DNA from: Pseudomonas zanjanensis
GTDB lineage: Bacteria > Pseudomonadota > Gammaproteobacteria > Pseudomonadales > Pseudomonadaceae
Direction of reading: 5' to 3'
Length of the DNA stretch: 64,000 bases
Assembly: GCF_014268745.2 (NCBI RefSeq)
Contig: NZ_JABWRB020000001.1
Span: 2,976,001 to 3,040,000 of the forward strand
Below are positions 1 through 7,894 of this stretch, piece after piece; position 1 is the first letter of the stretch, and each line of letters starts with the position of its first letter. Under the pieces are notes generated by a model. That model had not been told where the DNA came from and ran no database searches. It saw only the letters and a list, made by a program, of their open reading frames with translations. The translations under genes were made by a program, and so were the position numbers.

Positions 1-757
1 CTTGCAGGCGCTCGCGGCTGGGCGCCGGCAGGTCATCGGACAGCGCCAGGGCCAGGCCGAAATCGAGCCGCGTCAGGGGCGTGCGCAATTCGTGGGACAC
101 GGCGTTGAGCAAGTCCCGCTGTTGGTTGAGCAGATTCTCGATGTCCCCCGCCATCGTGTCGAACACATGGGCCAGGCTGCCAATGTTCGAGCTGGAAGCG
201 ATGTGCGTACGCTCATCCAAATGACCTTTACCAAAACGTTCGGCGGTGCGCCTGAGGCGCTCCAGGTCACGCCAGTGCGGCCGCAGCCAGAGCAACAGGC
301 AGGCCAGCATCGTCGCGCCGATCAACACGTTGATGCTCCAGTACAACCAACTGACATCGGCCGGGTCCGGCGGCACGACCATCTTCACCGCCGTGCGCTC
401 GTCCAGCGGTGCCGCCGCCAGGGTTCGCCAGGCCCAGTCGCCGAGGCGTACCACGTTCTCGCCGCGCTTGAGACGCGCCTGCTCATCGGCGCTGAAGCCC
501 TCGTCATCGACCGCGGCCAGTTCGATGCGCAGCGGCTCGAACTCCTTGTCCATCTGCGCCGCCAGCGCCGGCCACTGCTCGCTGGGCACGGCGCGGAACT
601 GCTTGACCATCAGGGTTTGCAGGCCCCGGGAATAATCGAGGTTGTAGGTCAGGAAACGCTCCTGGAACAGGCGGATCACCAGCTCCGGCATCAGGTAGAT
701 CGCCGCGCTGTAGGAGACGATGGTGACCAGGTACAGACGAATCAGCAGCTTCCACAT
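1..757 (-). CDS. rstB: Sensor histidine kinase, RstB-like (5' part only; runs off the window)
   Basis: This is the sensor half of a two-component system. It lies 4 bp downstream of the response regulator gene and is surely co-transcribed with it. About 252 residues are visible. There is an N-terminal membrane segment (about residues 4-25), a periplasmic sensor domain of about 105 residues, a second membrane segment (about 135-157), a HAMP-like linker, and the H-box SHELRTPLTR with the phospho-accepting His at about residue 222. The ATP-binding domain lies beyond the window edge. The two-TM layout with a short periplasmic domain, and the pairing with an OmpR-type regulator, resemble RstB. The RstB name is inferred from architecture and partner; the signal sensed is unknown. 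Confidence 0.8.
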   Translation of the reverse strand, partial: MWKLLIRLYLVTIVSYSAAIYLMPELVIRLFQERFLTYNLDYSRGLQTLMVKQFRAVPSEQWPALAAQMDKEFEPLRIELAAVDDEGFSADEQARLKRGENVVRLGDWAWRTLAAAPLDERTAVKMVVPPDPADVSWLYWSINVLIGATMLACLLLWLRPHWRDLERLRRTAERFGKGHLDERTHIASSSNIGSLAHVFDTMAGDIENLLNQQRDLLNAVSHELRTPLTRLDFGLALALSDDLPAPSRERLQ

Positions 758-761
758 CGGC

Positions 762-1463
762 TCAGCATTCCCACTCGGAACGACTGAACAGATAACCCTT
801 GCCCCACACGGTCTTGATCTTGCGGGCTTCGTCGGCGTTGTCATCGAACTTGCGCCGCAGCTTGGAAATCGCCACATCCACCGAACGGTCGGTGCCGTTG
901 AATTCGATGCCCCGCAGGCGTTGCAGGATCTGGTCACGGCTCAGCACTTCGCCGGAATGCCGGGCCAGCACCACCAGCAGGTTGTATTCACCACTGGACA
1001 ACTCCACCGGCTGCCCGCGCCAGGTCACGGTGCGCTCGGAGAGGTCGATGCACAGGTTGCCCATGAGGATCCGGTCGTTGGCCGTCTGCGGCTCGGTGAG
1101 GCTGCTGCGGCGCAACAAGGTGCGCACCCGCGCCAGCAACACCCGGGGCTCGCAAGGCTTGGTGACGTAGTCGTCGGCGCCCATTTCCAGGCCCAGGACC
1201 TGGTCGTGGCTGTCGTCCCGGGCGGTGAGCATCAGGATCGGCAAAGTCGCCGAGTCGGCCCGCAGCAGGCGGCAGACCTGCAAGCCGTCCAGCCCCGGCA
1301 GCATCAGGTCGAGGATCACCAGGTCCGGCGGGTCGACCCGCGCCCGCTCACGCACATGATCGCCACGGCTGAGCACGCTGACCTGATAGCCGTTGCGTTC
1401 CAGGTAACTGGCGATCAGTTCGGAGAGTGCGGTGTCGTCTTCGACCAGGAGGATGTTGGGCAT
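762..1463 (-). CDS. rstA: OmpR-family response regulator, RstA-like
   Basis: This 233-residue DNA-binding response regulator has an N-terminal receiver domain with the acidic pair at residues 9-10, the phospho-acceptor Asp in LVILDLMLPG and the conserved Lys in VTKPCEP. A C-terminal winged helix follows (residues about 130-230, ending in KTVWGKGYLFS). I chose the ATG giving MPNILLVEDD. An upstream in-frame extension would translate the REP pair and is not credible. The cognate kinase gene starts 4 bp after its stop. It probably controls envelope or stress genes when phosphorylated. Assignment to RstA rather than another OmpR-type paralogue is by overall resemblance. Confidence 0.85.
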   Translation of the reverse strand: MPNILLVEDDTALSELIASYLERNGYQVSVLSRGDHVRERARVDPPDLVILDLMLPGLDGLQVCRLLRADSATLPILMLTARDDSHDQVLGLEMGADDYVTKPCEPRVLLARVRTLLRRSSLTEPQTANDRILMGNLCIDLSERTVTWRGQPVELSSGEYNLLVVLARHSGEVLSRDQILQRLRGIEFNGTDRSVDVAISKLRRKFDDNADEARKIKTVWGKGYLFSRSEWEC

Positions 1464-1501
1464 GGGTGTTTCCAGAAAAAGTACTGTGGCGCCCAATAGA
1501 T

Positions 1502-1573
1502 CGCCTTCGCGAGCAAGCCCGCTCCCACAGGGTTCGCGTGACCACTGTGGGAGCGGGCTTGCTCGCGAAGGCG
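1502..1573. repeat. REP pair, family A
   Basis: Two inverted copies (1502-1530 and 1545-1573) of the family A palindrome face each other across a 14-bp spacer, between the start of rstA and the end of aruH. REP pairs of this form are non-coding and often act as transcript stabilisers or terminators. Confidence 0.9.
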
Positions 1574-1671
1574 TCACTACAGTCACCAAGGAATCAAGCT
1601 GCCAAGGATATACGCCCCCGCTCATCCCCGAGCAAAACCCTTACACAATTTCACACAGCCTCTACAAAACT

Positions 1672-2856
1672 TTACCGCTGGGCCCGTAGCAGATCCGCCG
1701 CACACGAAGCAATCCGCTGGCACGCATCCGCCAGTTTCAGTTGATCGACCACCAGCCCGATGCGGATATGCCCCGCCGCACTGGGCCCAAACGCCTCGCC
1801 GGCCAATACCGACACGCCGTGATCGTCCAACAAGCACTCGGCAAACGCCTGAGCATCGAGGCCAGTCTGGCGAATGTCGACCATCACAAACATGCCGCCA
1901 TCGGGCCGCACCGGCTTGAGCCCCGGGCAATCGTCGAGCATGGCGCACACCAGGTCGCGGCGCTGGCGATATTCTTCATGCATCTGCGCGACTTCCGGCA
2001 ATTCTTGCTCGAGGGCAACCTGGGCTGCCCGCTGCACGAAGTCCGGCAGGCCGAACAGCATGCACAACGACAGGTTCGCCAGATGCTCAGTGAGGGCTTC
2101 GGGGCCAACAACCCAGCCGATCCGCCAACCGGTCATGGCGTGGGATTTGGACAGGCTGTTGATCGTCGCGGTGCGCTCGGCCATGCCCGGCAGGCTGGCC
2201 GGACTGATGTGTTCGCCGTCGTAGAGCAGGTCGCTGTAGACCTCGTCACTGATCAGCCACAGGTCATGTTCAATGCACAACTGCGCCAATGCTTGCCAAG
2301 TGGACATCGGCAGGCTGGCGCCGGATGGGTTGTTCGGGCTGTTGAGCAGCATCGCCCGGGTACGCGGGGTGACAAGACGGGCAACGTCCGCCGGCTCGAC
2401 CCGAAAACCGTTCTCCGGGCGGACCGCCACCGGCAGCACTTTCGCGCCGCAGGCACCGAACACCGCTTCGTAGGTGACATACATCGGCTCGGCGACGATG
2501 ACTTCGTCGCCGGGGTTGAGCAGGCATTGCGCGACCGCATACACCGCACACTGCGCGCCCGGCAGCACGACGACCTGTTGGGCCCCCACCGGCTGGCCGC
2601 AGCGCAAGCGATGACGCCGGGCAATGCTGGCCCGCAAGGTGTGCAAGCCGCGGATGTCCGAATAGTGGGTCTCACCGGCCCGCAGGCTGCCCACGGCGGC
2701 CTCGACAATGGCGCGCGGGGTGTCGAAGTCCGGATCGCCCACTGACAGCAACAACACATCCATGCCCTGTTCGCGCATGGCCAGCGCCCGGTCGTGAATC
2801 TGCCAGGCGGCGGCACCGTCGCCGGTGATGCGTTGGGTCAAAGCTGAGAAGCGCAT
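1672..2856 (-). CDS. aruH: Arginine:pyruvate transaminase AruH
   Basis: This PLP-dependent class I/II aminotransferase has 394 residues. It matches my memory of P. aeruginosa AruH over its whole length, including the start (MRFSALTQRITGDGAAAW) and the PLP-lysine segment SLSKSHAMTGWRIGW. It has the Asn of NSPNNPSG and the Asp of SDEVYSD that contact the cofactor. AruH moves the alpha-amino group of L-arginine to pyruvate, giving 2-ketoarginine and alanine, the first step of the arginine transaminase route. The usual partner aruI (2-ketoarginine decarboxylase) is not adjacent in this window: the gene is flanked by rstA and glycerate kinase. It is a single-gene unit between REP pairs. Confidence 0.9.
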   Translation of the reverse strand: MRFSALTQRITGDGAAAWQIHDRALAMREQGMDVLLLSVGDPDFDTPRAIVEAAVGSLRAGETHYSDIRGLHTLRASIARRHRLRCGQPVGAQQVVVLPGAQCAVYAVAQCLLNPGDEVIVAEPMYVTYEAVFGACGAKVLPVAVRPENGFRVEPADVARLVTPRTRAMLLNSPNNPSGASLPMSTWQALAQLCIEHDLWLISDEVYSDLLYDGEHISPASLPGMAERTATINSLSKSHAMTGWRIGWVVGPEALTEHLANLSLCMLFGLPDFVQRAAQVALEQELPEVAQMHEEYRQRRDLVCAMLDDCPGLKPVRPDGGMFVMVDIRQTGLDAQAFAECLLDDHGVSVLAGEAFGPSAAGHIRIGLVVDQLKLADACQRIASCAADLLRAQR

Positions 2857-2932
2857 GTATCTCTCCTGATTGCGCGATATCCAGCCTCAACCCTATCTCA
2901 AATCACACACCACGCCACCCTCGCAGCGCTTT

Positions 2933-3059
2933 TGTGGCGAGGGAGCTTGCTCCCGCTGGGGCGCGAAGCGGCCCTGAAACCATTCACTTCAATGCATCTG
3001 GTCGGCACTTCCATTTGGGGCCGCTTCGCAACCCAACGGGAGCAAGCTCCCTCGCCACA
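2933..3059. repeat. REP pair, family B
   Basis: An inverted pair of family B REPs, each with an arm reading GTGGCGAGGGAGCTTGCTCC, lies between the start of aruH and the end of the glycerate kinase gene. The second copy (about 3020-3059) is in reverse orientation. Confidence 0.9.
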
Positions 3060-3095
3060 GGTTCACCCTACTCCTGGGCCAAGTGCCTATCGAGC

Positions 3096-4232
3096 TTACC
3101 GCGCGGCCACCCGCCAAAGCCGGGCGATGTCCCGCGCGCGCTCGCTCAGCAGGCGCGGGGCGTCGGTGCAGGCTTCTTGCAGGGTCATCGGCCCGCTTGC
3201 CAGGGCGAAGGCGGCGTCGATGCCATGTTCATACAGCGCCTGGTAGCCCTCCCCCAGCGTGCCGGCAATGACCACCACCGGTACGCCATGCTCGCGGGCG
3301 ATGCGGGCCACGCCGAAAGGGGTTTTGCCGCGCAGGGTCTGGGCATCGAAACGGCCTTCGCCGGTAATCACCAGGTCGGCGCCGTTGACCGCTTCGGCCA
3401 GCCCGGTCAACTGGGCGACCACGTCCACCCCGGTACGAAACTGCGCCCCCAGGAACGCCTTGGCCGCGAAGCCCAGGCCACCGGCGGCGCCGCTACCCGG
3501 CTCGTCGCGCACATCCTTGGCCAACGCCCGGGCGCACTGTTCGGCGAAATGCCCAAGGGCCCGGTCCAGCGCCTGCACTTGCTGGGCAGTGGCGCCCTTC
3601 TGCGGACCGAAAACCACAGACGCGCCGTGGGGGCCGCACAGCGGGTTATCGACATCGGCGGCAATCTCGAAGCTGACCTGGGCCAGGCGCGGGTCGAGGT
3701 CGCTCAGGTCGATGCGCGACAGGTTCGCCAAGGCCAGGCCTCCGGGTGGAAGGGGTTGGCTTTGCTCATCCAGCAATGCCACGCCCAGGGCCTGCATCGC
3801 ACCGGCACCGCCGTCGTTGGTGGCACTGCCGCCAATCGCCAGGATCACCCGCCCGGCGCCTGCATCGAGGGCCGCGCGAATCAGCTCGCCAGTGCCGTAG
3901 GTGCTGCTGGAACAGGCATCGCGTTGCCCCGGCGGCACACATTGCAAACCGCTGGCCTCGGCCATCTCGATGATCGCGGTGCGGCTCTCGGCCAACCAGC
4001 CCCAGCGCGCCTCGACGGCGACACCCAACGGACCGCGGACCCGGGTGCGGCGCCACTCACCGTGACAGGCCGCCAACACCGACTCCACCGTCCCCTCCCC
4101 GCCGTCCGCCATCGGGCATTTGATCAACTGCGCATCCGGCCAGACCTCGGCCAGCCCTTGGGCGATGGCATCGGCGACGCCCTGGGCGCTGAGGCTGTCC
4201 TTGAACGAGTCGGGGGCGATGACTATTTTCAT
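3096..4232 (-). CDS. Glycerate kinase (type I family)
   Basis: This 378-residue protein opens with MKIVIAPDSFKDSLSA, the family signature of GarK/GlxK-type glycerate kinases, and contains the glycine-rich ADGGEGT and GGSATNDGGAG segments. It phosphorylates D-glycerate to 2-phosphoglycerate using ATP in the cytoplasm and is the last step of glyoxylate/glycerate use. I chose the ATG at 4232, which sits behind a purine-rich stretch; a longer in-frame reading adds 28 unconserved residues. The usual neighbours (tartronate semialdehyde reductase, hydroxypyruvate isomerase, glyoxylate carboligase) are not next to it. The IS110 element begins about 160 bp upstream of its start, so its promoter region may be close to the element. 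Confidence 0.9.
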   Translation of the reverse strand: MKIVIAPDSFKDSLSAQGVADAIAQGLAEVWPDAQLIKCPMADGGEGTVESVLAACHGEWRRTRVRGPLGVAVEARWGWLAESRTAIIEMAEASGLQCVPPGQRDACSSSTYGTGELIRAALDAGAGRVILAIGGSATNDGGAGAMQALGVALLDEQSQPLPPGGLALANLSRIDLSDLDPRLAQVSFEIAADVDNPLCGPHGASVVFGPQKGATAQQVQALDRALGHFAEQCARALAKDVRDEPGSGAAGGLGFAAKAFLGAQFRTGVDVVAQLTGLAEAVNGADLVITGEGRFDAQTLRGKTPFGVARIAREHGVPVVVIAGTLGEGYQALYEHGIDAAFALASGPMTLQEACTDAPRLLSERARDIARLWRVAAR

Positions 4233-4395
4233 ATTATTCTCCGGTTCCGATGCACTGCATGCTGCCAGCTGACCGCAGCCGTGACGCCGGTCCGCCGCAC
4301 AAAAGACACTGGGCATTATTGTTCAAGATTACAAAAATTGGTTTTCCAGGGAAATTCAGGTTGAAGCGGCCGGCCTCATCGCGAGCAGGCTCGCT

Positions 4396-4560
4396 TGTAT
4401 GGTAGGACTTGAAGGGAGGAGGAGGGACAAGGCTCGATTCTGACTGTTCGCGCAGTACAGACCGTGGGAGATTTCGCCCCTCCTCCTTTCACCCAAGCGC
4501 CGATAAAGAATGCTTCGGCCTGGATCGACGATAGAGACAAGCCTGCGCCTCTGGGTGACC
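4396..4560 (+). ncRNA. Candidate bridge RNA of the IS110 element
   Basis: The left end can fold into two consecutive stem-loops. Loop 1 is closed by 4411-4422 pairing with 4479-4490 (12 bp, one G-U) and holds AGGCTCG (4430-4436) and GTGGGAG (4464-4470). The first equals the target sequence just left of the CT core. The second is the reverse complement of the core plus right target. A 7-bp hairpin with one bulge (4440-4460) sits between them. Loop 2 is closed by 4491-4495/4552-4556 and 4497-4500/4545-4548. It holds AGAAT (4507-4511), equal to the element's right end before the core, and ACAAG (4537-4541), the reverse complement of the core plus left end. This is the target-loop/donor-loop plan known for IS621-type bridge RNAs. 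The exact RNA ends are not determined. Confidence 0.8.
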
Positions 4561-4597
4561 CCTTCAAGTGTTCAAACCTTAGCCCGGAGGATTTTCA

Positions 4598-5545
4598 ATG
4601 GCAATGCCGGTTTCTGTCACAAAGCCAATCGTGGGCGTGGATGTCGCCAAGAACGAGCTGGTGATCTATCACGCAGAGCTTGATGTGTTGGAAGCGATTC
4701 CTAACGACAAGGCGGCCATCAAAAGGTGGTTGAAAGTATTGCCGGGACCCGTCGATGTTGCCATTGAGTCGACCAATATCTATCACTTGGATTTTGCTGA
4801 TCTGGCCTATGAGGCCGGTTGCACGATCTATATGGTGGGCGGTTATGAACTTCATCATTACCGCAAAGGCGTAAAAATACGCGCCAAAACCGACGCGCTG
4901 GACGCCAAGCTGCTGGCTCGTTACCTGAAGAACGAAGGGCATGAGCTTCATCCATGGGCGCCGCCATCTCCGTTGTATCGCCAGCTTCTAAGCCTTTTCC
5001 GCCGTCGCGCTGCCTCGGTTCAGGCTCGAGTCGCCCTGGTACAAAGCTGGGCGAACGAGCCACTACTGAAGACAGCTTTCGCCGAGCAAATCGCCGCCAT
5101 GCAGAGGCTTGAGACATTGATCGAGAAGACGATCAAGGATCATCTGAAAAATGCCGGTTTGCTAGGTCAACTGAACCGTTGCCTGAAAGTCGAGGGCATC
5201 GGATTTTTGACCGGGGCTCGTTTGCTTACGGCATTTCAGCGGGGCGACTTCAAGAATGCAGACGCTTTTATCGCTTTCTTGGGAATGGATTTGCGAGTGT
5301 CCCAATCAGGACAAAAAGATGACCGGCGAAGCTTGAGCAAACGCGGCGACCCGGAAGTTCGTCGGCTTTTGCACAACGCAGCCATGTCGGCCAGCCGTAC
5401 GTCTGCCTGGAAAGGCTTTTATGAAAAACTAAGAGCTCGGGGCTTCGCTACCACGCAGGCGCTAGTAATACTGGCTCGCAAGCTTGCTCGGATCGTATTC
5501 GCTTTGCTGAAAGGACAAAGCGAATACCAACCAAAAGCGGCTTGA
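4598..5545 (+). CDS. IS110-family transposase (bridge-RNA-guided recombinase)
   Basis: This 315-residue protein has an N-terminal RuvC-like DEDD domain: GVDVAKNELV gives the first Asp (residue 14), IESTN gives the Glu, and KTDALDAKLLARY gives the last two Asp residues. A coiled-coil middle (about 115-180) follows. The C-terminal Tnp domain contains VEGIGFLTGARLL and the segment VSQSGQKDDRRSLSKRGDPE, where the family's catalytic Ser lies. A strong ribosome site (GGAGG) precedes the ATG by 8 nt. No frameshift or stop is visible, so the protein looks intact. It is predicted to recombine the circular element into DNA chosen by the RNA encoded in the 202 bp just upstream. Confidence 0.93.
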   Translation: MAMPVSVTKPIVGVDVAKNELVIYHAELDVLEAIPNDKAAIKRWLKVLPGPVDVAIESTNIYHLDFADLAYEAGCTIYMVGGYELHHYRKGVKIRAKTDALDAKLLARYLKNEGHELHPWAPPSPLYRQLLSLFRRRAASVQARVALVQSWANEPLLKTAFAEQIAAMQRLETLIEKTIKDHLKNAGLLGQLNRCLKVEGIGFLTGARLLTAFQRGDFKNADAFIAFLGMDLRVSQSGQKDDRRSLSKRGDPEVRRLLHNAAMSASRTSAWKGFYEKLRARGFATTQALVILARKLARIVFALLKGQSEYQPKAA

Positions 5546-5668
5546 GGGCTTCTCCTCAACCATAGAATCTCCCACAGTTGATGGGTGAGGGGTTGAGAAA
5601 TCGGTTGGATCCACGCGGCGGTTCTGGTATTTGATTGGACCTTTCCCCAAGGATAAAAGGATCTTGTC

Positions 5669-6682
5669 ATGAGCTACCGCACGCTAGGCCATTCCGGGTT
5701 GCAAGTCTCGACGTTGACCCTGGGCACGATGATGTTCGGTGAACAGACCAGCGCCGAGGATTCGCTGCGGATCATCGACAAGGCCTGGGACCAGGGCATC
5801 AATTTCATCGACACCGCGGACGTCTACACCAACGGCCGTTCCGAAGAGATCGTCGGCGAGGCGATCGCCCGTCACCGCCAGGAATGGGTGCTGGCCACCA
5901 AGGTCGGCTTCGGCCCGCCGGACGGCGTGCCCAACCGCAGCGGCCTGAGCCGCAAGCATCTGTTCAATGGCATCGAGGCCAGCCTGACGCGCCTGGGCAC
6001 CGATTACCTGGACATCTATTACCTGCACCGCGAAGACCACAACACCCCGCTGCACGTGACCGTGTCGGCCATTGGCGACTTGATTCGCCAGGGCAAGATC
6101 CGCTACTGGGGCCTGTCGAACTACCGTGGCTGGCGCATCGCCGAAGTGATACGGATCGCCGACAGCCTGGGCATCGACCGGCCGGTGATCAGCCAACCGC
6201 TGTACAACATCGTCAACCGCCAGGCAGAAACCGAGCAGATCACCGCGGCCCAGAACTACGGCCTCGGCGTGGTGCCGTTCAGCCCCCTGGCCCGTGGCGT
6301 GCTCAGCGGCAAGTACGCGCCGGACGTGGCGCCGGACGCCAACAGCCGCGCCGGCCGCCAGGACAAACGCATCCTGGAAACCGAATGGCGGGTCGAATCC
6401 CTGCGCATTGCCCAGCAAATCCTGCAGTACACCCAGGGCCGAGGCGTGGGCATCGTCGAGTTCGCCATCGCCTGGGTGCTGAACAACAGCGCCGTGACCT
6501 CGGCCATCGTCGGGCCGCGCACCGAGGAACAATGGGATTCGTACATCAAGGCGCAAGCGGTGAAGATCAGCGCGGAAGATGAAGCCTTCATCGATTCGCT
6601 GGTGACGCCGGGGCACGCTTCGACGCCGGGGTTCAATGATGTGAGTCATTTCGTGCCTGGGCGAGTGCCGCGTACGTCGTAA
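5669..6682 (+). CDS. Aldo/keto reductase
   Basis: This 337-residue NAD(P)H-dependent oxidoreductase has the AKR fold. Visible motifs are the N-terminal LGTMMFG, the catalytic Asp and Tyr in FIDTADVYTNGRSEE, the Lys in VLATKVG, the His in YYLHREDH, and the NADP-binding segments SPLARGVLSGKY and SAIVGPRTEEQ. It resembles the YajO/YghZ-like branch with a broad range of aldehyde or ketone substrates; the physiological substrate is unknown. The AAGGA site is about 11 nt before ATG. The IS110 element lies about 100 bp upstream and could affect its expression. A family B REP pair follows the stop. Confidence 0.88.
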   Translation: MSYRTLGHSGLQVSTLTLGTMMFGEQTSAEDSLRIIDKAWDQGINFIDTADVYTNGRSEEIVGEAIARHRQEWVLATKVGFGPPDGVPNRSGLSRKHLFNGIEASLTRLGTDYLDIYYLHREDHNTPLHVTVSAIGDLIRQGKIRYWGLSNYRGWRIAEVIRIADSLGIDRPVISQPLYNIVNRQAETEQITAAQNYGLGVVPFSPLARGVLSGKYAPDVAPDANSRAGRQDKRILETEWRVESLRIAQQILQYTQGRGVGIVEFAIAWVLNNSAVTSAIVGPRTEEQWDSYIKAQAVKISAEDEAFIDSLVTPGHASTPGFNDVSHFVPGRVPRTS

Positions 6683-6693
6683 CATGCACAGAC

Positions 6694-6784
6694 TGTGGCG
6701 AGGGAGCTTGCTCCCGCTCGGCTGCGCAGCAGTCGCTCTTTTGGGGCCGCTACGCGACCCAGCGGGAGCAAGCTCCCTCGCCAC
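6694..6784. repeat. REP pair, family B
   Basis: An inverted pair of family B REPs starts 12 bp after the stop of the aldo/keto reductase and ends about 50 bp before the RarD-like gene. Confidence 0.9.
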
Positions 6785-6835
6785 GGGTAAACGGCTTTCC
6801 GTATCGTGCTGCAATTCCAATAACAAGAGGCATCC

Positions 6836-7720
6836 GTGTCCAAAGGCATCGCTCTATCGGTCTCGGCCTCTGCGCTGTTCGCCGTCATGTATTACTACAC
6901 CTCGTTGCTCACGCCACTGACCGGCCTGGAGATTTTCGGTTGGCGGATGTTGTTGACGATGCCGTGCATGACCGCGTTCATGCTGATTTCCCGTGAATGG
7001 AAGCTCGTTTCGGATCTGGTTGCACGCTTGATCACCACACCGCGCTTGCTGCTGGGCGCGATAGCGTCATCGGCCTTGATGGGCGCACAACTGTGGCTGT
7101 TCATGTGGGCGCCACTCAACGGCTACAGCCTGGACGTGTCGCTGGGGTACTTCCTGTTGCCGCTGTCGATGGTCCTCACCGGGCGGCTCGTCTATGGCGA
7201 GCGCCTTTCCTATCTGCAGAAAGTCGCGGTGTTCTTCGCCACCCTCGGCGTGTTCAACGAGTTGTACCAAGTGGGTGGTTTTTCCTGGGCAACGTTGCTG
7301 GTGGTGATCGGCTATCCGATCTATTTCATCCTGCGCAAACGCATCAAGACCGACAACCTCGGCGGGCTCTGGCTGGACATGACGCTGATGTTGCCCGTGG
7401 CACTGTGGTTCGTGCAAAGCGGCGAACAAGGTTTCGCCGTGTTCGATCACTACCCGCGGCTGACCTGGCTGATCCCATTGCTCGGCGTGATCAGCGCCAG
7501 CGCGCTGGTGTCCTACATCGTCGCCAGCCGGTTGCTGCCGTTCAGCCTGTTCGGATTGTTGAGTTACGTCGAGCCGGTGTTGCTGCTGGGGGTTGCGCTG
7601 TTGCTGGGGGAAAGCATCAAGGCCGAGGAATGGCTGACCTATATCCCCATTTGGATGGCCGTGGCGGTGCTGGTGTTCGAAGGGTTCAAGCACTTGGTAC
7701 GGCAGCGGCGCAGGGCCTGA
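6836..7720 (+). CDS. rarD: RarD-like EamA-family permease
   Basis: This 294-residue inner-membrane protein has about ten hydrophobic helices and two EamA repeats. The start SVSASALFAVMYYYTSLL, the WAPLNGYSLDVSLGYFLLPL segment and the Tyr-rich YPIYFILRKR are typical of RarD rather than of general DMT exporters. The start is GTG, preceded by AAGAGG about 6 nt upstream. RarD proteins were first linked to chloramphenicol sensitivity; the transported substrate is not known. The gene stands alone between REP pairs. Confidence 0.85.
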   Translation: MSKGIALSVSASALFAVMYYYTSLLTPLTGLEIFGWRMLLTMPCMTAFMLISREWKLVSDLVARLITTPRLLLGAIASSALMGAQLWLFMWAPLNGYSLDVSLGYFLLPLSMVLTGRLVYGERLSYLQKVAVFFATLGVFNELYQVGGFSWATLLVVIGYPIYFILRKRIKTDNLGGLWLDMTLMLPVALWFVQSGEQGFAVFDHYPRLTWLIPLLGVISASALVSYIVASRLLPFSLFGLLSYVEPVLLLGVALLLGESIKAEEWLTYIPIWMAVAVLVFEGFKHLVRQRRRA

Positions 7721-7733
7721 GCCTGCATCGAAC

Positions 7734-7824
7734 CTGTGGGAGCGGGCTTGCTCGCGAAAGCGGCGTGTCAGGCGCCATTTATATCGACTGATACACCGCT
7801 TTCGCGAGCAAGCCCGCTCCCACA
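7734..7824. repeat. REP pair, family A
   Basis: Two inverted family A REPs lie between the convergent ends of the RarD-like gene and hpd, next to a strong bidirectional hairpin. Confidence 0.9.
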
Positions 7825-7845
7825 TTCGGGACTGCATCGGCAACA

Positions 7846-7886
7846 AAAAAAACCCGCCCGGCATCACTGCCGGACGGGCTTTTTTC
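7846..7886. terminator. Bidirectional rho-independent terminator (RarD-like gene / hpd)
   Basis: A GC-rich stem (CCCGCCCGGCA pairing with TGCCGGACGGG, loop TCAC) is flanked by an A-run on the left and a T-run on the right. It can therefore stop transcription from both convergent genes. Confidence 0.88.
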
Positions 7887-7894
7887 ATCAGGCC

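Larger units (their letters stand above)
4394..5570 (+). mobile_element. IS110-family insertion sequence inserted in a family A REP
   Basis: The element is about 1175 bp, with a 315-codon transposase, a long left non-coding end (202 bp) and a short right end (25 bp after the stop codon). This is the layout of the IS110 group proper. The boundaries were inferred from the target. The left flank ends in GCGAGCAGGCTCGCT and the right flank begins CCCACAG; together they rebuild an intact family A REP identical to the copy at 30035-30060. The CT at 4394-4395 and 5569-5570 is the likely recombination core, so one of the two belongs to the target. There are no terminal inverted repeats and no longer target duplication, as expected for this family. 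Confidence 0.9.

Noticed and set aside
4396..5570. Assignment of the element to the IS1111 group
   Set aside because: IS1111 elements have a long right non-coding end and subterminal inverted repeats. Here the long non-coding part is on the left and carries the guide matches. The weak similarity between 4464-4495 and 5580-5600 lies partly outside the element and is not treated as inverted repeats.
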